Numbered from the stretch's first letter, positions 26,150-39,100 are shown. The stretch is DNA of 64,000 nt from Lichenostomus cassidix (GCA_008360975.2 CM039184.1:41363797-41427796), one strand, 5' to 3'. Program-made: numbers and translations. The notes: generated by a model from the sequence alone, not told the origin.

Positions 26150-26950
26150 TCTTTTTTTAAATTAAAGCCTTGTACCAAAAGGAGATTTTAATTGTTCAAA
26201 TATACCTAAAGGGCAAAGTAGGATGACAAAGTAAGTGTGTGGAATATCTTGCAGGCAGTTTTTGTTTTAGAGAATAAAGGATGCACCTTTTCTAGATCGT
26301 GTTTCAACTAACTAAAATGATAGAACATGTAAACAAAAGGTACAATCAGAAAATGAAACTGTGAAAGATTGCAGAAAAGCTGTGAGAAGTAATAAAGTGT
26401 GAAGGTAAAAGAGCAGGAAAGTGAAGGCTGAGGGGGAAGGCAAACTCCATTTTTCCTGGAATACAGGAGACAGCCTACTGGGAAGAGAAAGAAGTTTAAA
26501 GGGCATGGGAGTGCAGCACTGCTGGAAGTTACTGAAAGAGAAGGTATTTAATGCATAGTGGTAGGTTATTTGCAAGTGAAGCAAGGAATGATAAAATAGT
26601 AAGAAGCCATTGTAGAGGCATCAGAATTTCTCCAGTGACCTGAAAATTCAAAAAGAATCAAACAAAAAGTGGAAAGAAGATTATGGGTTTTAATGTGAAT
26701 ATAAAGAAACAGCTCCAGACCCTTAGGGATAAGATCAAAAAAGCACAGCGACATAAAAGGAAACAAGATAAGGTTCACTAAATGCAGAAAAAGAAAATCA
26801 AAACATAGGCTAGGTGCTTAACAGTGAAGTAGAGAAGATTAAGACTCAAAAAAGATTGAAGTATTCAATAGTATCTGTTTTCAAGTCTTTCTGATAACAA
26901 AGAAGTAAAATTACATCTGTGGAAGCCCTCTGGAGTAAAATCTTTAATAA
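26150..26950 (+). mobile_element. Ancient CR1/L3-like LINE, ORF2 fragment
   Basis: Several spaced blocks follow the order of CR1-clade ORF2 on the plus strand. At 26181-26192, GGAGATTTTAAT encodes Gly-Asp-Phe-Asn, the GDFN motif of the apurinic-type endonuclease domain. At about 26497-26560 a block around GGAAGTTACTGAAAGAGAAG, and at about 26697-26760 a block around GAATATAAAGAAACAGCTCC then AGGGATAAGATCAAAAAAGC, resemble the linker between endonuclease and reverse transcriptase. At about 26850-26880, TTGAAGTATTCAATAGT fits the segment just before the reverse transcriptase. Frames are broken by stops and shifts. The deep decay suggests an insertion older than the LTRs nearby. L3 versus CR1 cannot be settled by eye, and the left edge may lie further upstream. 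Confidence 0.62.
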
Positions 26951-29408
26951 ATTCAATTTTAATGAGGAAATAACAGTGTAGAGGACAAATATATGTAAGA
27001 GTATGAAAATAGGATAACTGATTTTTCACTAAAAAAATAACTTTACAAAATATAACATTTATTTGTTCCTGATCTCTAACTAACCATAACTATCATCTAA
27101 AATTTGCCTGTAATGCCCAAAACAAAAGCAAACCTTGCACTAAAAAAAAAGAAAAAACTAGAAACTGTAAAATAGTTATAGTAGTTTCCATTCATATTAT
27201 TATTTACTTAAATGTACATATTGATTGTTCTTCATTCCCTCAATTGAATTTTTGAATTCTAAAATATCTAGAAGTTTAGATAGCAGCAGGTTCTTGGTTT
27301 TCCTAAGAGCTGATCATATTAATTTCATTCTCTTAGGCCAGTTACCTGTGTTGAGGAGCACATCTGGTGCTGGTAGCTCTGTTTGCAAGCTGCAGTTTGA
27401 GCTCTGGGTGGGAGCTTGAGTCAAAAGGCTGTGAACTGCCAACCTCTGGTTAATAAAAGGCATGAAGATGGGTGGTGCCAGCCAGGTGGATGGATGCTGG
27501 GAGACACAGCAGGAGCAAGAGTGTAGATATATTTTCCCAATGTATAAGAATACTTTTTAATTTGGACTCTTGGAAAGAAAATTCTCCAGGACAGAGAGCA
27601 CTTTCTGTGGACAGCGGTCAAAGGTTTTGATATTTTATTGTCATTTTCTGTTTTGGTAAAACGTATTTTAAAGAATAGATGGTAATAGTCTACCTCTGCT
27701 TGATTGCATCTCAGTGTATGATGATGAGATACATCGCATCTTGGCCACATCTACTACTCTCTTTCTGTCACTCTGAATACCATAAATATTCTTTGTGCAG
27801 TGAGGAAATGTCACATTTTCTCTTGTAGCATTGGTCATCTTTTTATTTTGCACTACTTTACCTTCACTTTTCAATGCCTAATGGAAACAATAGGACTGTA
27901 AACTTCCCTCTTCTCACATACATATTACAGCACTGCAATGGTTACATGTAAAACCTACTCTGTTTTCTTCATGTGGCCACATACAGAAATGTATATGGAT
28001 CTATGGTCAGAACAGAGAATAACAAGAAGGATTTGTACATCTTCTTACTGAAAAGTGTAAAAATATTTATTAAAATTGCTCTGTAATTTCTTATCTGATT
28101 GAAGAATCTGATGCACAAAGTTGCACTCAGATTTGCTGTGAAGTTACTTCAAAGAGCATATTTGCTAGGGAAAATGGTAGGAAGAAGATTTCATCTCTGT
28201 AGGCATGATTTTTTAAAATTAGTGAAAGAGGTTCTGATTTGATAATGATACTTGAGTAGAAACACTAAGGATTTTCCTTTTTCCACCATCAGCTAAATAC
28301 ATAGTGGTTTAGAAAGAGAGGTTGGCTTGAATCATATTTAGATAAACCCACAGCAGGAGAGGTGCTGCAGAGGCAAGGAGAGGAGACCTGATTCCTTATC
28401 CCACATCTGGGCAGGCAAAGCTTGCAGCTTTGACCCTCATGATAAGTTGTCTGCGTTCATCTGACACCAACAGTATTCTGCTACTGTCCACCCCATTTCA
28501 CACCTACTAATATTTGTATCTGATACTTTTTATTTGCCTATTTCAAGTCCTTCACAAAACCCAACTGTTTTTACCATAAGGCCTGAAGCAGCAATTCTGT
28601 CTGACTGACAGACCTATGGTTATACTAGGAAAGTATAATTTATCAATATCTTGTAGTACAGGTTGAAGTCAAAATCCATCCTTCAGCGCTTTCCTTAAAA
28701 AGAAAAAAAAAAACAAGAAACAGAAGAAAGGCATGTTTAAATCTCTACTTTCTTGAGTTTTAATGTGAGACTTGGATTGTGGCCTCTTTCTAGTACAGCT
28801 TTCAAGGTGACCTCAAGAATAACTATCTTAACATCTATCGGCTACTTTTATTCAGCTAATTTACCCAGGCTGACATTTCTCTGTGCAATCAGAACATTAT
28901 TTTACAAGGACACTCTTAAACCCACAAGAAATCCCCCAAGATTTATTGCATATTATCAGACATTGATTTATTTTTCTCATCATTCTCTCTGCAACTGGAT
29001 AAAAATGAGAATAATAATTTAAGGCGATATTTTTATATAGGATTAGAATTTATTATCTATAAAATAAATTATAATTGAGCATGCAAAAGCTGGGGCAACT
29101 TTATGCATAGAAAATAGACAATAGCTTATGCAAGGAAAATTTTGAGTCTGGAATACATGCAGTGCAGAATAATTCACTGCATGACAGTTTGTAGAAATGC
29201 ATCTTTACAATGAAGTCTTCTGAAACTCCATATTTACACTTCTGCATGTTAGACACCAACAACAGTCTCGGCTAGATGTGCTGGATGAGGATTACCAGCT
29301 AATTAATAATTGGTCAGTGCCTATTTTTTCCCCCAAGTCCAGCAATATGAAACCAGCTCAAATACACTGCATACAGTCCTGCTCCCCAGCTAATTCTAGT
29401 CTACCTCT

Positions 29409-29454
29409 AAATAACTCAGGCTGCATCTGGCAAATAACTCAGGCTGCATCTGGC
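29409..29454. repeat. 23-bp exact tandem duplication
   Basis: Two identical abutting copies (29409-29431 and 29432-29454) beginning AAATAACTCAGGCTG. Complete identity implies a recent event. Confidence 0.97.
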
Positions 29455-29958
29455 AAAAGTTGAACACTGATCTTTTGCCTTTCAAAGGGAGGCACTATAC
29501 CTCTCTTCAGAAATACACAAGATAAAAGAAACAATTATCCACTGCTGTTCCTCGTATAGGCAGGTCCAGTTTCTCCAGCTTTTTGCTGCTGCAGTGCTCT
29601 TTTCAGAGCCAAGGACAGTTATGTTTGATACATCTAGCACCAGTCATATAGCCATAAATCTGGACTGCAGGAGACAGTGAAGTCATAAGTGACACAGCAA
29701 CAGTTGGAAAAAGACAACTGTGACCCCCTAACTGAAAAGCTTCCGTCATACTCGAAAACAAATCAGTGTCTACGTGTTGCATGTTTCAGAGCTTCTTATG
29801 GGAGAATTTTCTTCCTGGTGCTACCATCCCAAAGGACTTCCCTCTGAAGTTTCTGCATGCACACCTCTGTTGGTGCTCTCTCATCCAAAGGAGAGTAAGA
29901 GTCAATTCAAAAAGCCTAAAGCAAACTTTCTCAAGTAATTCAATTTTTCTAGAATACT

Positions 29959-29985
29959 TTTCTGATATTTCCTAAATATCAGAAA
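29959..29985. repeat. Perfect 12-bp inverted repeat, 3-base loop
   Basis: TTTCTGATATTT (29959-29970) and AAATATCAGAAA (29974-29985) are exact reverse complements around CCT. Confidence 0.93.
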
Positions 29986-30101
29986 TACATAACTATTTTA
30001 TATTTTTAATTGATTTAATTGTTTTAAACACCCATGAGGCCTTCTTTTGGAAGAGAGGTTGTTCTTCCAGCTCAAATAAGAATAGGAAGCACTGGCAATA
30101 T

Positions 30102-30139
30102 TTTGAAATTATTATTATTATTTGAAATTATAATTATTA
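30102..30139. repeat. 19-bp tandem duplication
   Basis: TTTGAAATTATTATTATTA (30102-30120) is followed directly by a copy with one mismatch (30121-30139). Confidence 0.92.
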
Positions 30140-30528
30140 TTACTTTTAGCCAGAATAATTTTACTGGCTCAAATTTGAATTACATCATTTTTATATAGTC
30201 TTGTAGATATAAATAAATTAGTGCATTCCAAATCCTAAATTAATGCATTATTTTTAATTTTTCCAGTGACAAAAAATAAAAATTTTAACTTTTTTTATTT
30301 CACATTATTTTATTTTTCTTGTCCATTATTTAAATTCAATAGAAAGCAAAAGAAAATAGTAAATTACATAAAAAGTCTCACTTTTCAAGTCCTATACTTA
30401 CTTCAGTAACATGATTTTTAGACATACTTTTTGGGAAAAGTTTGGATTCTTTGAATTCCCAAAATAAAACATTTTGTCACAGGTTAAGCTGCATTCTCTG
30501 GATCTTTAGATTTTAAGTAGTGAGGGAC

Positions 30529-31563
30529 TGTGATGGTTTGACCTTGGCTCAATGCCACATGCCCACCAAAGCTGCTCTATCACTCCCCTCCTCAGCTGGA
30601 CAGAGAAAATAGAATTAAAGGCTCATGGGTCAAGATAAGGGCAGGGAGGGATTACTCACCAGTTACCATCATGAGCATAATGGACTCAGCTTGGGGAAAT
30701 TATTGAATTTATTGCCACTCAAATCAGAGTAGCATAATAAGAAATAAACCCAAATTTTAAAATATCTTTCCCCCACTCCTTTCTTCTTAGGAAGCCAGTC
30801 CAGAATTCTCCACCTCCTGCCAAGAAATGCGGAACATGTGGAATGAAGGCTGTGGCAAGTTCATCACACATTGTCTCTGCCATTCACTCCTCACACTCAC
30901 CGACTCCTCACACCATTCCACAGCTCCAGCATGGGGTCCCTTGCACGGGAGACAGTCTCCACCAACTTCTCCAATCTGGGTGCTTTCCACTGACTGCAGT
31001 CCTTCAGGAACGGGCTGCTCCAGTGTGGGCTCCTCTCTCTATGGGTCCATGGGTCCTGCCAGACACCTGCTCCAGCGTGGGCTTCCCACAGGGTCACAGT
31101 GTCCTCTCAGGCATCCACCTGCTCCAGCATGGGGCCCTTCAGGGGCTGCAGGTGGATCTCTGCTTCCCAATGGATCTCCTGTGCTCAGGGGCACAGCTGC
31201 CTCACAGCTGCCTCATGGTCTGCACCGCAGGCCGCAGGGGAATTTCAGCTCTGGCACCTGCTGCACCTCCTCCCCCTCCTTCCGCACTGGCCTTGGTGCC
31301 TGCAGTGCTGTTGCTCTTGCATATTCTCACTCCTCTCTTCTCTGGCTGCAATTAGATCTGTGCAATAACTTCATTTGTCTTTCTTCAATATGTCATCATG
31401 GTGCTACCATGGCTGATGGGCCCAGACTCGGCCAGCAATGGGCCCATCCTGGGGCCACCAGGGAATGGCTCCGTTGGACATGGGGGAAGCTTCTGGCAGC
31501 CTCTCAGAGAGGCCAACCCTGTATCCCCACCCATGGCAAACCTTGCCACACAAACCCAATACA
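30529..31563 (-). mobile_element. Long avian endogenous-retrovirus LTR, apparently solo
   Basis: Read on the minus strand, the unit begins at 31563 with TGTATTGGGTTTGTGTGGCA and ends at 30529 with GGTCAAACCATCACA, giving the TG...CA ends of an LTR. I recognise both termini and the body as a widespread avian LTR family of about 1 kb. The body shows the family's internal tandem-like blocks around CAGCATGGGG and CTGCTCCAG. A polyadenylation signal (AATAAA on the minus strand) lies at 30708-30713, leaving about 180 bases of R/U5. No target-site duplication is evident (GGGAC left, AAAAT right), and no retroviral coding sequence flanks it. GC and CpG are far above the neighbourhood. The 268- and 170-codon open frames on the plus strand inside it are antisense by-products. 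Confidence 0.85.
30708..30713 (-). promoter_or_regulatory. LTR polyadenylation signal
   Basis: TTTATT on the plus strand is AATAAA on the minus strand, positioned as expected between U3/R and U5 of the minus-strand LTR. Confidence 0.55.
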
Positions 31564-32907
31564 AAAATCCAGCTTACAAAAACCTACGTCAGTAGTTCTT
31601 ACAGCCTACGACTCTGCATCTCACAGCCATTAATAGACTCTTCCTGATGGAAGAATGAGCAACAGAAATGGTATCATTTTCATATCTCTCTAATCAACTG
31701 CAACCTCCAGTTTTCCTTGCTGAAAAATGCGAGATTCTTTAGAGATATATTTTCTTCCAGAAAGTGCTGCAATTACAGTTACCATCAATGTAGTTTTTAA
31801 TTTTATGACTTAGGAATAAATTAACAGTAATAAAAGACTCATTCTGTACTGGATGCGTAAGTCTGGAAGATAAAAAAAGTGAAGATCAGAATCTGGACGA
31901 AAAACAAATTTGTGTTGGTACCCCAACACTACAGCGAGGATCCAACAGAACCTAGGTATAGGCTTACCTTGTATTCTCCATAGAAATATTTTTCAGAAAA
32001 GTGGAACATTCCCACTGTTTGACAGTGAAATACTGCAAGAAAAATATACTGATATATGTTTGTATGTGTAATATTCTGCAAGGTTACCATAACCTTCAGT
32101 TGTCATTTACCATGAATTTGCCTTGCAAATTTGAATTATCACTCATTTCCCTCCTTCCATCCCTTCCAGAATTACTTAGGTTTACCTCTTTGTTTAATTT
32201 GCTTGTTGGACCAGATCCTCCCTTTTGCAAATTAATTATCCAAATAAATGTATCCTACTTTCATAGAATCTATGATGTTGTGCAAGTTCTACAAATGAAT
32301 AAATGAAAAAATGAGTTTTGTTGTGGCAGAAAAAAATTACACAAAAGCTTTAAAAAATTCTAAAACATTACAAAAGGAGTAATATTGTTGTACATTGTTA
32401 TTAGAAAAATAGCAGACATTATCCTCATTCCATCTTGAGTCAAAAGCTTGTCCAATCAGTCAGAAATGAGTTATTATATTTTACTATACTTGTACATGTC
32501 TGTTAGCATCAGCGTCTCAAAATGTTGTTCTCTACAGTGATAGCAGCATTCACAAATAATTAACCTTTTTTTTTTGTCAACTCTGAAGGGAAACACAAAA
32601 CGGAATTTGACATGTAAATGAGGGATTTATTGCACCTATCCACAAAATAATCAAGTTTTATTTTCTAATTAATTTGTGTAAGACACTTGAAACAGTTTTA
32701 TTTGAAGCATTTGGTTGAAACTTATTTTAAAGTGTGTTTGGATGTCAGATTTCAACAACCTCTTGGTTGTGCAAAAGTCTCACCAGCTGTAGTATAAAGT
32801 TTTGGGAGACTTGCATTAGAACAATTAATCACTGAAATGGAAAGAAACTAGTGTATCCATTGGCACATAGATAAATCACACATGATTTCTTTCTAATGTC
32901 TAGTCAC
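31564..32907. other. AT-rich sequence, no gene seen
   Basis: Composition returns to the AT-rich background right after the LTR end. Nothing recognisable; open frames reach 101 codons (32001-32306 +) without known domains. Confidence 0.6.
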
Positions 32908-33250
32908 TGAGAATAATAGAGAACACAGCTGGCAGGAACATTAGGAAATTATCTACTCCATTTCTTTTCTCAAGCCAAAATCAAGTGCACCTCGTTTGTG
33001 CCTGACAGATACTGTCTAACATCCAGTCATGGTGCTTCCACACTTTCCCAAAGCAATATGGTCCTTAAAGATAGAAAGTCTTTAGAGGTATTTCAGCCTT
33101 AATCTACCTCACTTTAATTTATTTTTGTCACACGTATTTCAGATATGGAAAGCAGTTTATCCCTTTCCTCTCTGAAGCAATCTTTTCTATACTTCAAGAC
33201 CACTATCATGTTTAACACGATGCAAGCCTTTTCAGCACATCTACCCTTTT
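32908..33250 (-). mobile_element. Ancient CR1 LINE 3' fragment
   Basis: The plus strand reads like the reverse complement of an old amniote CR1 3' region. The best block is 33151-33210, where AGCAGTTTATCCCTTTCCTC and ACTTCAAGACCACTATCATG follow the conserved text almost base for base. To the left, CATGGTGCTTCCACACTTTC and the region from 32910 (GAATAATAGAGAACA, GGCAGGAACATTAGG, ATCTACTCCA) fit the tail-proximal part in the correct order. Substitution load is high and no frame survives, so the insertion is probably very old and may be shared across birds or reptiles. Confidence 0.75.
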
Positions 33251-35483
33251 GCTGCTCAAAAACTGCAAGAGAAGTAAGCAAAAGTCTACCCTGAGCTCCA
33301 AGAAACTGAGCTCTGAATGATGGAGGAACTTAGTTTTGGAAATTTGTTAGGGTAGAAGAAAAAAGGAAACTTGAAATGTAGTCAGGAGCAATTTTCATGC
33401 AGAGAAAGTTGCATTATCCCCTTGTCACAATAAATATGGAATACCCAGTTAAAACATAACAATATAATATTTATGTTTAGCTCCAGTGGACTTTTGAAAA
33501 TTTTATGATGAAGTGAAGGATACAGCATGAGTTTTCGAATGCGTGTCAAACCTGGACAGATTTCCTAGAGTTATGTAAGTTCAGTCTCTAGCAGAACATC
33601 TATAAACGAACGAAATTATTCATAGGTAATTGACTTCTCTGTTGCTGCTCATGGATGTGCATCTCCTTGTTTAACTTAGAAAGTAGGAGTTACAGCCTAG
33701 TTTTCCAGTGTCCAGTATTTTTCACATGGTAGGAACTTCTACTAACCAAATTGTGTTGACATTCAGAAGTCAGAAAACATTTATTTAAAATTCAATGGTT
33801 TCTTTCACACTTTTTACTTTAAAATGGGTGCCAAAATAATTTTAAAAGCAAATAGACAGTCTCTTAAGGAAGGGCATGATGCTGCATTCTTTTTTTAAGA
33901 CAGAAGCAAGAAATAGAAAACTGGACTGGAATTGGACTTTTTTTCTTCTTTTATTGACCTTGTCTTTATTTTTCAGATAGCTTTGTTCATATTGTTTAGG
34001 AACAATTCTACTTGAACACTCAGATGACTCTTCCTTGAGCAATTTCTCTGCTGATGTGAGATTAAACCAATTTCTGTTACTAAGAAGATAAGTTCATAAC
34101 AACCTGCTCCAAAACATTTTTCCACATGAAGTAGAACAATTATTTATTATTAGCCAGGTAAAATCTGCCACTCTGCACATTTCAAGTTCCGCATTATTAG
34201 GCAGTAAAAACAGACTGTCACTCAGGCTGGGAATAGCTTATATTTAAGCCTAATACATATTATTCTAGGTGATCTAGTTTTGCAATAAATCTTTGCATGT
34301 GTTTTGGAATGTATGTTCTACGAGTGATGGTTAAAATTGTGAAGAGGATGACATGACCAGATGTTATCCAACTTGTGGGTGGTATTCAATCAACACGATT
34401 TTTCATAGAAAACCCTTCTCAGGGCAACTTGAGTTTTGCTTTTCTGTGTGAAAGGTATTCACGAAGTAAAATGCTGCAACATTAAAGTTTCCAAATATGT
34501 ATTTTTATGGGTGTTCCTAATTCAGAGATTATTTTAGAACTGGTTCATAACCAGAACTGGTTCAGAAAATCAAACAATTCATCATTTGATTTTCAGTAAA
34601 ACCAAGCTCTCCATTTGAGCATATTTTGTATCAAATAAATGACAGGAAAGTGTCACTACTTTTCAATACAATCTCAGTGCATTTTCACAACAAAAAGATA
34701 TTTCAAAATAAAATATTTTGCTTCTTTCTGTCAGGAAGTGTGCTTCAGAGGCCTACCCTTGTTATTAATGGCTCTTGCAAGTATTTGGATTTTTGATAAT
34801 GCCACTGACTATTAAGGTTTGTATTGAAACTGAATTAATTTCTTAGGAGGTATATGGCTTAAAAGAAATATAAAATCTGGACATTTTCTTATTAGAAAAT
34901 CTAGTAAGGCTTCTTCTCTGTATAAAAGTGTCATTTTTGCAGTGGTTTTGTCACAGATATCTTGTTCTCAGTCATATATCTTCCAATGAATAGGTTATAA
35001 TAGAATGTAGCATCCCCAATATGTTACTAGGCTTCTGGTTGGCTATCACACATAACACTGACTAAAATGTGTAAAATTCTGTTTCTTAATCCTCCCAACT
35101 TTGCACTATACATTGAAAGCTAGCAGAAAAATTTCCTGATTTAGAATAACTTCTATTTCAATGTCTGTTGGATTTATGTACAGAAGTTACTTTTGCTAAG
35201 CAAAAAGGGTGACTCACCCTTACTTCTTTTAGGGAAATCTAAACTTTAAACTTGAAGAGCTTAAGGAGAATTGAGACTGAATTTTCTACCTTTAAAGTAT
35301 GTAAACAGTTCCTGTAAAGCAGAAAATTCTTATGAGTAGTCTACAGTTTACTCAGACTTTCCTAACTTAATTTCTTTCAATTCTCACACATAAATTCTTA
35401 CAGTTCTAGAAAGTAACTGAAAGAGTTCAGGGGTGGAGTGATTACACAACGTGGAGTCTGCAGAGAAAGAGAGCAAAAAGACA

Positions 35484-35513
35484 GCAGGAGAAAGACATGC
35501 AGGAGAAAGAACA
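35484..35513. repeat. 15-bp imperfect tandem duplication
   Basis: GCAGGAGAAAGACAT (35484-35498) is followed by GCAGGAGAAAGAACA (35499-35513), inside a purine-rich stretch from about 35456 to 35540. Confidence 0.8.
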
Positions 35514-36112
35514 CGTGAGGAGGAGAAATGTGAAAAGTAGGTAAACAGAGCAAGCATCCACATGCTCCTGAGATTCTCTGATTTACAACCAGCACTACTC
35601 AGTGTGGAAAGAAAAGGATTGCATCATTTGTTAACTTTTTAATGACTGCAAAACAAAAGGAAATTATTAATCTGCACAAGGCGCAACATCTCAGATTCTG
35701 GACTCAGGTGATTTTGGCCCACAAGCTTGATCACCGTGGTGGTGTAACATATAATCTCTACTTGACTAATTTTTGCCTTGATTAAACAGAAATTTCGAGT
35801 GATACTTATTGTCCATGCAAAAATGCTTCTTCATGCCTCCATTCCCCCTTCTGTCTCCCTTGTTTCAAGACTGAAGGGATTTCCAGAATTTTCCTACAGC
35901 TCTTTGCATATTCAGAATCCAATATCACTTGAGCTTTCCCTGAATGATGTTCTCTAAGTAATAAACACAAAGAAGGCTGAATGAGTTTAATTATTTCCTC
36001 TCACTTACAAAAATAAAACAATCTTTGCCTCAGAAAGTTTAAATCAGATGCTTGAGACCAATGCATTAGCATTCATTACTAACGATTAGTGTAATAATCC
36101 TAAGTATAATTA

Positions 36113-36139
36113 GTATAATAATCCTGAGGATTATTATAC
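36113..36139. repeat. Perfect 13-bp palindrome, 1-base centre
   Basis: GTATAATAATCCT (36113-36125) and AGGATTATTATAC (36127-36139) are exact reverse complements around one G. A related half-arm, GTAATAATCCTAAG, lies 22 bases upstream at about 36091, so the left arm appears to be partly duplicated. Confidence 0.95.
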
Positions 36140-39100
36140 ACTTTAAAATTTTACTTGCCAAAAAATCGAAAGTGTAACACTAAAAAAATTTCAAATATCC
36201 AAAATTCCACCTAAGAGACTAAAAAAACCTATAAATTCATCTAGAAAACAAAATAAGGATGGTTTGATTGTCTAACAATTACTAAACATCATGTTCTGCT
36301 GGCTGTCCCCACAATCCTTTCAGGTGTGTTTAGCTGTTTACAGGATAAATGTGAAGTGTTGAAGCAGTTAGAAAAAAAAATTCCCATTCTGTAATTAGAG
36401 GAAAAATCATCAAAACAATGTAGTAGAACAACTCCTACTTCTAATATCATTGTGCAATTTATATATACCCTATTTTTCAAGTTGACTGTTTGCTTTAAGT
36501 ACTCATCACAAGTTCTGGCAATTATAGAGACTATTAACCTCTGTCTTCTTTAAATTGCTCAGATACCTTGATCTGCATATTTCTATCCTCAGGAAGAATA
36601 GACCATCTTTTGAATCTGTCATTCATTATTAAACTGTCTTTGAGGATCAACATTTAACTATTGCTAAAAAAACCCTGTCTCTTGTTCTAATAATGGGTCT
36701 GTAATCCAGATTCATTAATATTGCATTATACATTTTCTTACAGGAACAATTATAAAAATCTTTTTCCTATAGATTTTCTGTAATAATAATTTATACCAGA
36801 CCTTAACATTTACGATTTGAGTTTGATTTTATCTCTCTATCCAATATATTATCTTTATTTCATTGCAAAACACCATATATATTGTTTAATATGAGCAAAT
36901 TAGTTGATCAGTAATGGCACTTGCTCAAAGTCATACTGTTCATCCCTGAAGCAACAGACAGATGTTAACAGATCTTGTAGATTTTATTTATTTTAGGGAA
37001 GGAACAGAACATACATGGCAGTAGTTATCTTTTAACTAATTCATCGTTAACCTATGCATTTTTTATTAACAAGATCCTTAAAATAAGTGAAGGCTTAGAG
37101 TTCTGACTTCAAAATCCATAATTTAACATTCATGGAAATGTGGAGGTTTTTTACAAACTTGGCATATTTTCAATAGTAACATCTACAGAGAAAGCAAAGT
37201 TTGAAAACTTTTCCCTTCAAATGCTTAAATTTATCTGAGTAAAAACACCTTTAACAAACTATATGAGGGAGAAAGGACAGAATTTTTTTCATGTTCTTGC
37301 ATCTGGGGAAAAGGAAGAAAAGATAAAAATACAGTGAGGATAAAAATTTGAGCTGAGATCAAGAAAGAAAAATTGTGAAAATTATGAACACTAGAAAAGA
37401 CTTTCAGATGTAAGCAAGAACCTAAATTATGTGCACAAGAATGGGAAAATATATTTATAAATGCGCTCCTAAAGAAAGGAAGGTTGTTAACAGAGACGAT
37501 TTCATGGCTGCCTCAAAATGATAGCTCACAGTTGATGATTTTTCTGTCAAATGTAACTCCAATATATGAAAAGATGTTAAGGAGTCAATATGTGAATAAA
37601 CAGCTGGACTACAGGATGGAGCATACACAGCAGAAAAAAAAAATAATATCGAAGTAGGTGATTTAACACATTACCAGAATGCTTTCAGTATATAATTGAA
37701 TGACAATTTCCAGAAAAAAGTCACGTTAAACAGATAAATAAGATTAGCAGACACTTTATTGAGGTGCGCTTTTCCCAGTGTACTAGGACAAGTGAAACAG
37801 ACCACACAGTTTACAGTTCTATGGATCTAATATTTTGCCAGGAAATCAAGTCTTAAAAGAGAAAATGGAAAACATAATCCTGTCTCTATCCAGCTATTCT
37901 GGAGTACTTTAAGAGGTCTGTAAACAGCAGAACACTTTTCTATTGGTATATGAGTAATCCGTATGCTTTCCAGCTACTTTGATAACTATATTTATCAGTG
38001 ATGTTTTTCTTTTCCAGCAGGATTGGGTTGCTTTTGGTATTTCCCCCCATATTACTGGAGCATTTTCCAATATTTCATGAATACTGAACAAAAATTGTCC
38101 ATGTGGAATAGGGGAATCATTCCACACTTGTGTTTGTTAGGACTGGAGATGCCATTTTAAGTATGAGCTGTAACATTTACAGCACAATCAAGATTTATTA
38201 AAAGTACTCCACAGAGCACAATTGTAAAGAATTTATGAACTATAAAACTGCTATAAAGGTCGCTTGAGATGCAAAAGTTTAATTTGGAGTATCATGTTGT
38301 GGCATAATACTGCTAAACTTAATGCTTGTTTAAACAAATAGCTTGAGGATATTTGTCTCAGAATGTGGGGTTTATTAACTTCAGTAAAACAACTTTATAT
38401 CCTTTTTTTTTCTGCCTAGCTTTGAATTTTAAAGTTTTGCTCACCTTTTTATGTAAAAACTGATCTATTGTTTTACTTCTATGAACGTGAGAATAAAGCA
38501 CAAGAAGAACAATTTTTAAAAATTGTATTGTTTAATAGAACTTCACATAGTTTTATGGCTATCATTATTTTGAGGTTTATTAGTCCATTTCATAAAGTTT
38601 GTTTTCTTTAATTACAGCTGCAAAAGTTTATCAAACCTTAACTGTCATATGTGAATAGAACAAAAAGGAAAAATTTTATTCATACTTAGTGAGGCCCTAA
38701 AAATAGAACTTAAAAGAGAAATCATAGTTTGTGGATAAGAATGTAGAATTTCATGTGAATTCCACTGAATGAAGAACTAATTATTTTGCTGAAAATTAAT
38801 ACTCTTTATAATTTTTGAAAGCAATTTTTTTCTTCCACCAATTTCTATACTATTTTTTTAATTTTTAAAAATCCCAAACATTTGGAGAAACCCTTTGCTC
38901 ATATACTTAAAGGCAGGCAGAGAATGCCTTTAAACTTCCAGGAAGCTGCAAGTGCCAAAAAACCCCCGAATTTGTTAATGTGAAACATTTATGATTTGTC
39001 AACAAAAATTGTTTCCTGTTAAAATTAGCAAGGGTGTTTAATTGCTTTCTCTTAGTATTTTATTGAGGATTTAGGAAGTTTACAGAGGGAAGTTGTAATT

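Larger units (their letters stand above)
26951..30528. other. AT-rich sequence, no gene seen
   Basis: Background sequence with small tandem duplications at 29409 and 30102 and a perfect hairpin at 29959-29985. Open frames of up to 109 codons (27421-27750 -) are unrecognised. Confidence 0.55.

Noticed and set aside
30827..31633. 268-codon plus-strand open frame, with 170-, 89- and 65-codon frames overlapping it
   Set aside because: It lies almost wholly inside the minus-strand LTR, antisense to it. The LTR is GC-rich and stop-poor in several frames at once; no domain is visible.
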